In this document: positions 1 through 11,900 of the stretch, one piece after another | Position numbering within the stretch: the stretch's first letter is position 1 | How the letters are laid out: the number at the start of each line of letters is the position of its first letter | Assembly (NCBI GenBank): GCA_017305535.1 | Contig: JAFKKN010000006.1 | Coordinates: 1 to 64,000 of the forward strand | Source of the DNA: Hyphomicrobiales bacterium | GTDB lineage: Bacteria; Pseudomonadota; Alphaproteobacteria; Rhizobiales; Xanthobacteraceae | Reading direction: 5' to 3' | DNA: 64,000 bases | Made by a program: the position numbers and the translations under genes | Notes under the pieces: generated by a model | The model's database searches: none | Told to the model about the DNA's origin: nothing | What the model saw: only the letters and a program-made list of their open reading frames with translations

Positions 1-25
1 GCACGAAGCAAGCCGGAAGCCCACC

Positions 26-136
26 GCGCGCGGAACGCCGGACGATGTCCGGTGCGACCGTGGTGACTACACTCGTGCGCTTTCTCACTTTGCGCATGAG
101 GCTGCGGACGCATGGTGCGTCCGGCGTTCCGCGCGC
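26..136. repeat. Long perfect inverted repeat at the left edge
   Basis: The arm at 26-43 (GCGCGCGGAACGCCGGAC) is the exact reverse complement of 119-136; positions 44 and 118 add one more pair. The arms are about 75 bases apart, and the interior holds a smaller complementary pair (about 47-51 with 105-109). The arm GGCGTTCCGCGCGC looks to me like intergenic repeat DNA common in Bradyrhizobium, but that is from memory. The rest of 1-247 holds no convincing gene; the short open frames there cross the repeat. Confidence 0.6.
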
Positions 137-247
137 CCTCTTCTCAACAAAGGGCGAAGCGTTCCTCGCAAACCTCGGGCGCTCCGCGCCGCGAGATCGC
201 GAAGCCGTATTCCGATCAACGCCGCTGTTTGAAATTCGAATCCGAAC

Positions 248-1390
248 CTACGATGCCTGCGCCAGCGGGACCTTTGCCGACGCTGGCTGAGTTGCGGCCC
301 GGCGCGCGCGCCATTGGTTTCGAAGCCGCTTCGCCTCGTGATAGCCCAGCAGCCGTGCCTGCTCGAGGGCGAAAGCCGCCGACGTGCCGGGCCCGACATG
401 GATCAACATTTCCGCCATCTTGCGGCGACCGGTCCACAGCTTGGCCATGAAGCCGTCTTCATACGAGCAGGAATCGAGCGCCGCGATATCCGGGTCGGCA
501 AAAAGCTGTTCAGTGATCTTGTCCACCAGCAGCATGCCCGGCGAGAAGCGTGCATAGTCCGCATCGAACGCGGTCTTCCACGTATAGGCAACGTGAGCGC
601 TGTACATTAGCACCTGCGCGGCGATCGCCTTGCCGTCGACGCGCAACAGCGCCACCGACGCCCGCCCCTCGGCGGACAGCATTTCCACCAGCTTGCGGAC
701 GAAGGCCGCGTCAGTCTCGTCGCACAACAGCGCAGTGCCGCGCGCACCCTTCCAGCTTGCCTGCTCGAGCTTGAGAAATATCTCGAAGGCTTCCATCACG
801 CGCAATGGTGTCTTGTCGTTGATCACATCGACAGCGCCCTGCCCCGACAGCCGGTTCCAGTCCTGCCGCAGTTTCTTGCGGGTCGAGCCGCTTTTCTTGA
901 TGCCCTCCTCGCGCGTCGCATACGGCCGGTTGGTTTCGTCCAACATCCGCTGCGCGCCGCCCTGCCGTGTCAATTCACGCTGAAGCGCCGCATAGCATGC
1001 GGTTTCCTGCGCGAAGGAATGCAGATGCAGCACCTTGGGCAGTTCCGGATCGTGCTGGATGGCACGGAGCATCGCCGGCATCACGTCATCGACATAGGCG
1101 GGATCGACGACGGGCGTCGACAGGAACGCATAATTGTAAGGCCGCGCGTCAAGTACCGACGGCCAGAACGACGCGATCCGCTTGATCTGCAACGCCCACA
1201 GGCCGACCAGCCGACACGGTGTCGCGGCATCGTCCCAGGCCAGCAACATGCGGACATCCGCGAAGCCGGTTGCCTCCGCCACACGAAGCGCGGCGGGCTC
1301 CATGAACACATTCGACGATGCGCGAGCGACGAGGTCGGCCCACGCTGCCGCGATGTCGCCGTTTGGTGAACAAATACTTACCGAGATCAT
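248..1390 (-). CDS. GNAT acyltransferase, BioF2-like/CelD family
   Basis: This 380-residue protein has the layout of the BioF2-like GNAT family (Acetyltransf_6), often annotated as cellulose biosynthesis protein CelD. Recognisable family stretches are LEQASWKGARGTALL, FSPGMLLVDKITEQLFADP and LWTGRRKMAEMLI in the C-terminal half. Such proteins transfer acyl groups from acyl-CoA or aminoacyl donors and are probably cytoplasmic; the acceptor is unknown. The ATG at 1390 is preferred over a GTG at 1399. It is divergent from the flavin oxidoreductase at 1542 across about 150 bases, so the two may share a control region. A paralogue with the same motifs lies at 59342-60499. The family call is fairly secure, the substrate is not. 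Confidence 0.75.
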   Translation of the reverse strand: MISVSICSPNGDIAAAWADLVARASSNVFMEPAALRVAEATGFADVRMLLAWDDAATPCRLVGLWALQIKRIASFWPSVLDARPYNYAFLSTPVVDPAYVDDVMPAMLRAIQHDPELPKVLHLHSFAQETACYAALQRELTRQGGAQRMLDETNRPYATREEGIKKSGSTRKKLRQDWNRLSGQGAVDVINDKTPLRVMEAFEIFLKLEQASWKGARGTALLCDETDAAFVRKLVEMLSAEGRASVALLRVDGKAIAAQVLMYSAHVAYTWKTAFDADYARFSPGMLLVDKITEQLFADPDIAALDSCSYEDGFMAKLWTGRRKMAEMLIHVGPGTSAAFALEQARLLGYHEAKRLRNQWRARRAATQPASAKVPLAQAS

Positions 1391-1541
1391 CGACCGCACA
1401 CCTCAACGTCGCGCCACCCTTGCGTCATATCCCGGACCGGATTGCGTTTCAGTTAAGTCACACTCGAGTGAGCAACGACGGACATTCAGGCTTTATTTGG
1501 TTTTAAGGCGCAAAGCTGGGCGCTTCGCGAAAGACGGATCG
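1391..1541. promoter_or_regulatory. Divergent promoter region with a 10-bp palindrome
   Basis: This 151-base gap separates two divergently read genes and must hold both promoters. It contains a perfect palindrome, CACTCGAGTG, at 1461-1470, roughly mid-gap, which could be an operator. No clear -35/-10 pair was identified. Confidence 0.3.
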
Positions 1542-2741
1542 ATGCGGTACACGGACGTTGCCATTGTCGGCGGAGGGCTTGCCGGATCGATCATCGCCGC
1601 CTCGCTGGGACGCGCCGGCATCGAGGCTATCCTGATCGATCCGCATGCGCGCTATCCCGCCGATTTTCGCTGCGAAAAGCTCAACGCGGCGCAACTTGCC
1701 ATCCTGCAACGCACCGGTCTCGCCGAAGCGGCGATGCGCGCCGGAACCCACGACCGCGAAGCCTGGATCGCGCGGTTCGGTTACCTGTTGCAGAAGCGGC
1801 CGAGCGACCAATACGGCATCCTGTACGATACGCTGGTCAACACCATTCGCGACGAGATTCCATCGAGCGTCGAACTGATCCTGTCCAAGGTCACGACGGT
1901 TATCACCAGCGCGGAGCGACAGACCGTCACGCTCGCCGACGGCGAGCAGATTTCAGCGCGGCTGATCGTGCTGGCCACCGGCCTCAACATCGGCTTGCGC
2001 CACGTCCTCGGACTGGAGCGCCGCGTCATCAGCGAATGCCATTCGATCACGGTCGGCTTCGACTTGGCGCCAAGCGGACGTGCCGCGTTCGATTTTCCGG
2101 CGCTGACCTATTACCCGGAACGCTCGAGCGACCGCGCCGCTTATCTGACGCTATTTCCCATCCGTGAGGCAATGCGCGCCAACCTGATGGTCTATCGCGG
2201 CATGGACGATCCGTGGCTGCGCGAGATGCGCCATCAGCCGGAGGCCGCGCTCTATGCACTGATGCCGCGGCTGAAACGCATCACCGGCGATTTCACGATC
2301 AACGGGCCAGTGAAGATCCGCCCCGCCGACCTTTACGTCACCCACGGCTATCGTCAGCCCGGCGTGGTGCTCGCCGGCGATGCTTTCGCCACCTCCTGCC
2401 CTGCCGCGGGCACCGGCTCCGACAAGGTGTTCACCGACGCCGAACGTCTCTGCAACGTGCACATCCCGCGATGGCTGATGACCAACGGCATGGACGCCGA
2501 CAAGATCGCCTCATTCTATGACGATCCCGTCAAGATGGCCTGCGACGCCGCATCGACCGCGAAAGCCTATCAATTGCGCTCGATATCGATCGACAACGGA
2601 TTGCACTGGCGCGCGGCACGGTGGGCCCGCTTTGTAACTCGCGCGGCGCAAGGGAAACTGCAACAGGTGCAGCATCTGTTCGGCCTCGACGCTCAACCGG
2701 TTGGGGATGATAGCCAGCCGCGCGTACGCAAAGCGGCTTGA
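1542..2741 (+). CDS. FAD-dependent oxidoreductase/monooxygenase-like protein
   Basis: A 399-residue flavoprotein of the UbiH/PHBH-like superfamily. The N-terminus begins MRYTDVAIVGGGLAGS, a Rossmann beta-alpha-beta FAD site with the GxGxxG pattern near residues 9-14. The second FAD motif, GDAFATSCPAAGTGSDK, lies in the C-terminal half where the GD motif of this family is expected. Such enzymes oxidise or hydroxylate small molecules using NAD(P)H and oxygen. The open frame extends upstream to 1182, but that part runs antisense through the GNAT gene; the ATG at 1542, right before the nucleotide-binding motif, is the sensible start. It converges on the ABC exporter with only about 33 bases between stop codons. 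Substrate unknown. Confidence 0.75.
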   Translation: MRYTDVAIVGGGLAGSIIAASLGRAGIEAILIDPHARYPADFRCEKLNAAQLAILQRTGLAEAAMRAGTHDREAWIARFGYLLQKRPSDQYGILYDTLVNTIRDEIPSSVELILSKVTTVITSAERQTVTLADGEQISARLIVLATGLNIGLRHVLGLERRVISECHSITVGFDLAPSGRAAFDFPALTYYPERSSDRAAYLTLFPIREAMRANLMVYRGMDDPWLREMRHQPEAALYALMPRLKRITGDFTINGPVKIRPADLYVTHGYRQPGVVLAGDAFATSCPAAGTGSDKVFTDAERLCNVHIPRWLMTNGMDADKIASFYDDPVKMACDAASTAKAYQLRSISIDNGLHWRAARWARFVTRAAQGKLQQVQHLFGLDAQPVGDDSQPRVRKAA

Positions 2742-2753
2742 GATCGATCGATC

Positions 2754-2770
2754 CCGGCGCTTCACGCCGG
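2754..2770. terminator. Small GC hairpin between convergent genes
   Basis: CCGGCG (2754-2759) pairs with CGCCGG (2765-2770) around a five-base loop, between the stop codons of the flavin oxidoreductase and the ABC exporter. There is no T tract on either side, so it would be a weak or factor-assisted terminator at best. Confidence 0.3.
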
Positions 2771-2774
2771 ACGA

Positions 2775-4823
2775 TCACTCCTCATCGTCATCATCGTCGT
2801 CGTCGCCATCATCATCATCGTCGTCATCATCCTCGTCTTCGTCGTCATGGATGATGTGGCCCTGATCGTCCCACAATTTACGATAGAAGCCGTTGGCCGC
2901 CAGCAGCTCGGCGTGCGAGCCGCGCTCGATCGCCTTGCCTTCGTTGATGACGATGATCTCGTCCATCTCCACCACCGACGTCAGCCGATGCGTCGAAAAG
3001 ATCATGGTGCGGCCGCGTGCCAGCTTGAGCAGTGTGTGATTGATCGCGGCCTCGGTGGTCTGATCCAATGCCGACGTCGCCTCGTCGAGCAACAGAATCG
3101 CCGGATCGCGTACGATGGCCCGCGCGATCGCCATGCGCTGGCGCTGCCCGCCCGACAACGTGTCGCCCCGCTCACCGACAATCGTATCGTAGCCCTGCGG
3201 TAGACTCTTGATGAAACGATGGATCTCCGCCTTGCGGGCGGCCGCCTCGACTTCCTCGTCGGTGGCGTTCTCCTTGCCGAGCCGGATGTTCTCGCGGATC
3301 GACATGTTGAACAGCACATTGTCCTGGAAAACCACGGCCATGTTGGCCCGCAGCGACTCGCGCGTGACCTTGCGGATGTCGACTCCGTCGATGGCCACCC
3401 GTCCCTCGGTCGGCACGTAGAGCCGCAGGATCAGATTGAGCAGCGTGCTTTTGCCCGACCCGCTCGGCCCGACGATGGCGATGGATTTGCCGAACTCGAT
3501 CTTCAGATCCAGATCGTCGAGCACCGGCCGCTCGCTGCCTTCATAACCGAATGTCACATGATCGAAGGCGATATCGCTGGTGATGCGGGGAAGGTCCGGC
3601 GCGCCGGGGCGATCGATGCCCCGCGTTGGCTCTTCCAGCAATTCGTTCATGTGCCGGATCGCCGCCGCCGACTGGATCGACACTGGAATGAAATGCATCA
3701 GGTGCGCGATGTTGTACGAAATCTCCCAGAACGCGCTCTCGAACGTGACGAAAGTGCCGATGGTGATATGGCCCTTGGTTGCGAGATAGGCGCCGAACGC
3801 CAGCACGACGAGGTGCAGCAGCAGCACCGCGACGTTGACGGAACGCTCGACCATGCTGGAGAGGAACGTCGCCGATGCGATCTTTTTCTGGGTCTGATGA
3901 TTACTGACGGTGAACCAGCCCAATGCCCGGCGTTGCAGGCTGAACGCCTTCACCACGGCCTGCGCCGCGATATTCTCCTGCACCATGCCAAGAATGGAGG
4001 CTTCGCTGACTTTTTGCTCGTAGTTCGCCTTCACCGCCTTCGGCGTCAGAATGCGCGGACCGATCAGCGTGATCGGGAAGATCAGGAGCGCAACCAGTGC
4101 GAGTTGCCAGTTCAGGAAGAACATCAGGATAAGGCCGGCGACCAGTTCCAGCGCAGGCAGGACCGCGCTGTTCGCCAGCGTCTGCATCGAGCTTTCGAAC
4201 GCGGCCATATCGACTGAGAAGCGCGACAGGATTTCGCCGCGCTTGGTGCGGGCGAAGAAACTCGACGGCAAGTCTTGAATATGCCCGAACAGCCGCGCGC
4301 GGACATCCGAGATGATCGAAGCCGAGAGCCACGCGTCCCATTTCTCGTACCAGATTGAAATGATCGACGTGATGATGCCGGCAACCGCCAGCACCGACAG
4401 AATCCGCATCAGGACGCCGAAATCCTCCTCGCCAAGCGCGTCGTCGATCAGGAACTTGAGGCTAAGCGGCATGATGACGTTGAACAGCGTCTCGATCAGC
4501 AGACCGAACGCCACGAACGACAGCGCCTTCTTGTATTTACCAAAATGCGGCCGGACGAATCCGTAGATCGTCGCCAGCGCGCCCGCCGCCTCGCTGGCGG
4601 TGTAGACAACGAGCTCCTCGTCGTCATCGTCGTCGAGGTCTAACTCGTCGTCGAGATCGTCATCCTCGTCGTCATCGTCATCGCGCGCCTTGGCCGACTT
4701 GCCGGATGAGTGCGTGCTATCGACCGGGCGCAATCCTGGCACTGCATCAGCGGCCAGCGGCCGTGGCCGCGGATCATCATCTGACGATTTGGAACCGGAA
4801 CTGTCCGTAGGTGTTTTGGCCAC
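2775..4823 (-). CDS. ABC exporter (fused membrane and ATPase domains) with poly-Asp tails
   Basis: A 682-residue half-transporter: a six-helix membrane domain (about residues 90-390) fused to an ATPase domain. Walker [10 protein letters not shown] is near residue 451, the signature LSGGQRQR near 556, and Walker B ILLLDEATSALD near 576, so it should be catalytically intact. It would work as an inner-membrane homodimer exporting lipid, glycan or a small molecule. Both ends are extraordinary: residues 48-70 are 20 of 23 Asp/Glu, and the last 23 residues (660-682) are all Asp/Glu except one Gly. The DNA there is a GAY-triplet-like microsatellite. Translation probably starts at a GTG (4823) because there is no other start before the membrane domain. 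The oxidase/methyltransferase gene lies upstream on the same strand (165-base gap). Confidence 0.85.
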   Translation of the reverse strand: MAKTPTDSSGSKSSDDDPRPRPLAADAVPGLRPVDSTHSSGKSAKARDDDDDEDDDLDDELDLDDDDDEELVVYTASEAAGALATIYGFVRPHFGKYKKALSFVAFGLLIETLFNVIMPLSLKFLIDDALGEEDFGVLMRILSVLAVAGIITSIISIWYEKWDAWLSASIISDVRARLFGHIQDLPSSFFARTKRGEILSRFSVDMAAFESSMQTLANSAVLPALELVAGLILMFFLNWQLALVALLIFPITLIGPRILTPKAVKANYEQKVSEASILGMVQENIAAQAVVKAFSLQRRALGWFTVSNHQTQKKIASATFLSSMVERSVNVAVLLLHLVVLAFGAYLATKGHITIGTFVTFESAFWEISYNIAHLMHFIPVSIQSAAAIRHMNELLEEPTRGIDRPGAPDLPRITSDIAFDHVTFGYEGSERPVLDDLDLKIEFGKSIAIVGPSGSGKSTLLNLILRLYVPTEGRVAIDGVDIRKVTRESLRANMAVVFQDNVLFNMSIRENIRLGKENATDEEVEAAARKAEIHRFIKSLPQGYDTIVGERGDTLSGGQRQRMAIARAIVRDPAILLLDEATSALDQTTEAAINHTLLKLARGRTMIFSTHRLTSVVEMDEIIVINEGKAIERGSHAELLAANGFYRKLWDDQGHIIHDDEDEDDDDDDDDGDDDDDDDEE

Positions 4824-4988
4824 AATCCATCAGCCGTTAAACGAGCCTGCTCCGCACATCGGGAAGCGTCATCCCGACCGGCCGACGATTTCCGCAAAGC
4901 TGCCGCTTCGCATCGGTGCCCTGCCCGATTCGAAGACGACCTTGCATGCCGGGCAATCTGTCACGCAACGCGACGTTCCGCCAGCGTT

Positions 4989-7037
4989 TCAATCGTCCGA
5001 ATCGATCTTGTCGAAGAACGAATAGCGCAGGCTATCCGCATCGGCATACCAATGTCCGGGGCCCTTGCCGGCCGCGACTGTCGCCGCCCAGGCTTCATCG
5101 AGGCAATCGTTACGGCTCATGGCGAGATCGAAACCGTTGTTGAAGAAGATTTCGGACCACTCCCACCACGTCCCGAGCTTCTTGACGCCGCGCAGCAGGT
5201 CATAGCGGTCGATCAGCTTCGGATCGAAATCGCTGGTCACCGAACCGAAGATCAGGCCGGTCCCGACGATGCGATGCAGTTCGCGGACAGCCGCCGGTAC
5301 CCGTCGCTCCGTGACGTGGCACAGACAGGTCTCGAACATGAAGTCGAACTCGCCGTCCTTGAACGGAAGATCGGTCACGGAACCGAAGAGGTTGAATTCC
5401 CGCAGAGCCGCAGGCGTCTTGGCATGGATCGCACGATTGTTCTCGACGCCCCAGGCATCGACGCCCAGCGCACGTAACGCGCCGACCAGTTCGCCGCTGG
5501 CGGAGCCGGCAACGAGCAGCCGATAACCGTCGCGCTTGTTCCAGACGATCTCGATCAGTTTCCTGAGATATTGCGGATCGGTGAATTGCTGCCACGTATC
5601 GCGATACGGACCGACGCCGCGATAGTTCTCGAAGTAAGTCGTATCGATCTTGCCGCCGTTCGCGCCGTTTTCGCGCGCATAACGCAGCCGCATCGTCTCC
5701 GTGACGACGATATCGGTGGCGGCATCGGACGAATCGAGCAAACCGTTCAGCGTCGAGTCGAACAGATAGTCGCCGACCAGCACGATGCCGGGATGCTGCT
5801 TCGGCTCCGGACGATGATTGGTCGCGACATCGCGCACGGGTATGCCGCCGGGAATGGCGTTCACCGACGAGAGCCAGCGATGGGTCTTGCCTTCAAGCAA
5901 ATGCGCCCGGACATCACCGAACGAAGCCGGCAGCGACTTCAGCGCGGCGTCGATCAATTCCTCGTCGCTGAGGTTGGCGAAGGCCAGTGCGTCCGATCCG
6001 GCCACCAGGAAGTTCAGCACGCCGTTGCGTCCGACATCGTGACGCGCGCCTTCATTATAAACACAGCAGCCGCCGAACGCTTCCGACATGAACCACGCGC
6101 CGGGAATCTGGTCGCCCCAGAATGGTGAATCGAACAGCAGCGAGATGCGCAGATAGTGCGCCGGACGATCGAAGTAAGCGATGTGCTTGACCATCGACTT
6201 GCGAAGCTGCTCGCCGTCCCAGCGCATGGTGGCCAGCCAACTGTGCGGCAGGCAGACCATCACCAGATCGAATTCCTTCGTCTCGGGGCCTTTGCCGTTC
6301 ATCATGTTGAGCTGATAGCGGCCCTGCTCGGTCTTGCCGACTTCCAGCACACGATGATTGAGCTGGATATCCGCATCGACCTCCGACTGAAGGCAGGAGA
6401 TCAATTGCTCGTTGCCGTTCTGGATCGAGTACAGCCCGATATAACCGTCCACATCCATCACGAAGTTCTTCAGCGCGTTGAGGCCGTTGGTGTTGTAGCT
6501 CTCGGTCGCGATATCGGAGCGCGCCATCACCTTGAAGAAACGCTTGGCAATCGGATCGGCGACTTCGCGATCGAGCAACTCCTCGCAATTGAGGTCGACC
6601 CACGGATGCTCGTTGTCCTGCGCGCCGACGCCTTCATAGTACTCGGTCGGCGAAATCATCCCCGCGCAACGCTTGCGGAACGCAAGGATGGCGTCCGCGG
6701 TCTTGTCGCCGTACTTGCGGCGCATCCCGGGAACATCGTTGAGCAGTTCGCCGTCGAGCAACACCTGCTCGGCGTCCATCGGAATGGTCTGTAAACCGAA
6801 ATGCTGGATCAGGTCGCGCAGCGGGTCCGGCCCGGTCATCGAGTAATCATAAATCTCGGCGACCCCGGCTTCATAGAGCGCCGGCGCGGAATCGAACTTG
6901 CGCGACATCACCTTGCCGCCTAAGCGGTCGGACGCCTCATAGATCGTCACCCGGCACAGGGGTCCGAGCTTCTTCTTGAGATACCAGGCGCTCATCAGGC
7001 CGCCCGGACCACCACCTATGATTGCAAGATCAAGCAT
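4989..7037 (-). CDS. Fused FAD amine-oxidase-like and SAM methyltransferase protein
   Basis: This 682-residue protein starts MLDLAIIGGGPGGLMSAWY, a dinucleotide-binding motif at residues 8-13 typical of the flavin amine oxidase/phytoene desaturase superfamily. That domain runs to about residue 450. The remaining C-terminal part (about 480-682) reads as a class I SAM-dependent methyltransferase: LLVAGSASGELVGALRALG near residue 507 looks like the SAM-binding glycine motif, followed by an acidic strand and the FETCLCHVTE segment. The two domains would oxidise and methylate the same or related substrates. The open frame extends to 7109, but the ATG at 7037 is right before the FAD motif. It probably sits first in a two-gene unit with the ABC exporter. 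The flavoprotein half is clear; the methyltransferase assignment is good but not certain. Confidence 0.7.
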   Translation of the reverse strand: MLDLAIIGGGPGGLMSAWYLKKKLGPLCRVTIYEASDRLGGKVMSRKFDSAPALYEAGVAEIYDYSMTGPDPLRDLIQHFGLQTIPMDAEQVLLDGELLNDVPGMRRKYGDKTADAILAFRKRCAGMISPTEYYEGVGAQDNEHPWVDLNCEELLDREVADPIAKRFFKVMARSDIATESYNTNGLNALKNFVMDVDGYIGLYSIQNGNEQLISCLQSEVDADIQLNHRVLEVGKTEQGRYQLNMMNGKGPETKEFDLVMVCLPHSWLATMRWDGEQLRKSMVKHIAYFDRPAHYLRISLLFDSPFWGDQIPGAWFMSEAFGGCCVYNEGARHDVGRNGVLNFLVAGSDALAFANLSDEELIDAALKSLPASFGDVRAHLLEGKTHRWLSSVNAIPGGIPVRDVATNHRPEPKQHPGIVLVGDYLFDSTLNGLLDSSDAATDIVVTETMRLRYARENGANGGKIDTTYFENYRGVGPYRDTWQQFTDPQYLRKLIEIVWNKRDGYRLLVAGSASGELVGALRALGVDAWGVENNRAIHAKTPAALREFNLFGSVTDLPFKDGEFDFMFETCLCHVTERRVPAAVRELHRIVGTGLIFGSVTSDFDPKLIDRYDLLRGVKKLGTWWEWSEIFFNNGFDLAMSRNDCLDEAWAATVAAGKGPGHWYADADSLRYSFFDKIDSDD

Positions 7038-7510
7038 CCGTCTCTTCCGACACACAACCGCCGCGCCATGCGTCTGTTGCGAAGACGCATTCCAGACTTT
7101 CGCGGACATGAAAGCGAGCCCTCAAGGCCGCGCCTCTCCTCGCGTCGAGGCGCATGGAAGGGTCCGCCGCCACTATCGCTGATTTCCATTGGCGGCCTCA
7201 AGGAAAAGCGCTTTTCACCTGAAAGAAAGATGAATAAAGGGCGGCGCCCCCTCCAAGCATCGAAAAATTCCCGGCTGAGGCCGGAAAGTCACGGTTTTTC
7301 AGACGCCCACGGGCGCAATGCCGGCTCCTGGGTCATCGCGCACTCAATTCGATCCGTCATGCCCGGCTTTATGCCGGTCACCCACGTCTCAAAAGCGGTG
7401 CGGTCTCAAGGGCGTGGATGGCCGGGACAAGCCCGGCCATGACGATAGCGTTGATTCAACTTCGATTCATCCTGTCCCAATGAGCCAGTCGCCGCCACGG
7501 AACGGCAACA
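7038..7510. repeat. Non-coding gap with intergenic palindromes
   Basis: No gene is supported here. Two palindromic units are visible: gtcatgcccggctttatgcc followed by ggtcac (about 7356-7382), and atggccggg/cccggccat (7418-7426 with 7432-7440, five-base loop). Similar units occur at 18061-18089, 53709-53753 and 55144-55177, which suggests a dispersed intergenic repeat family. The gap must also contain the promoter of the oxidase/methyltransferase gene. Confidence 0.5.
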
Positions 7511-7536
7511 AAAAGGCCGGCTTACGCCGGCCTTTT
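7511..7536 (-). terminator. Rho-independent terminator of the rpoBC transcript
   Basis: An 11-bp perfect stem (AAAAGGCCGGC at 7511-7521 with GCCGGCCTTTT at 7526-7536) has a four-base loop. On the minus strand it is read as the hairpin followed by a run of T residues, 26 bases past the rpoC stop codon. It closes the secE-to-rpoC gene block. Confidence 0.9.
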
Positions 7537-7561
7537 GCAGTTTCATCGCTGATACGGAGAG

Positions 7562-11761
<4,200 letters not shown>

Positions 11762-11900
11762 GATCTTCTCCTTCGGAGAAGGCGAGATGCGAATGGTGGG
11801 TAGCGAAGTCTCGCTCGCCTCACCGTCCGCTCTGTCTCGCCCTTATTTCTATTCGCTATTCGCTACTCACACTTTGCCTATGCGCGGCCGAAACCGCGCA

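Noticed and set aside
2776-2850. Repeated triplets that could suggest a CRISPR or tandem-repeat array
   Set aside because: The repeat is an in-frame Asp/Glu codon run at the end of the ABC exporter gene, with no spacers.
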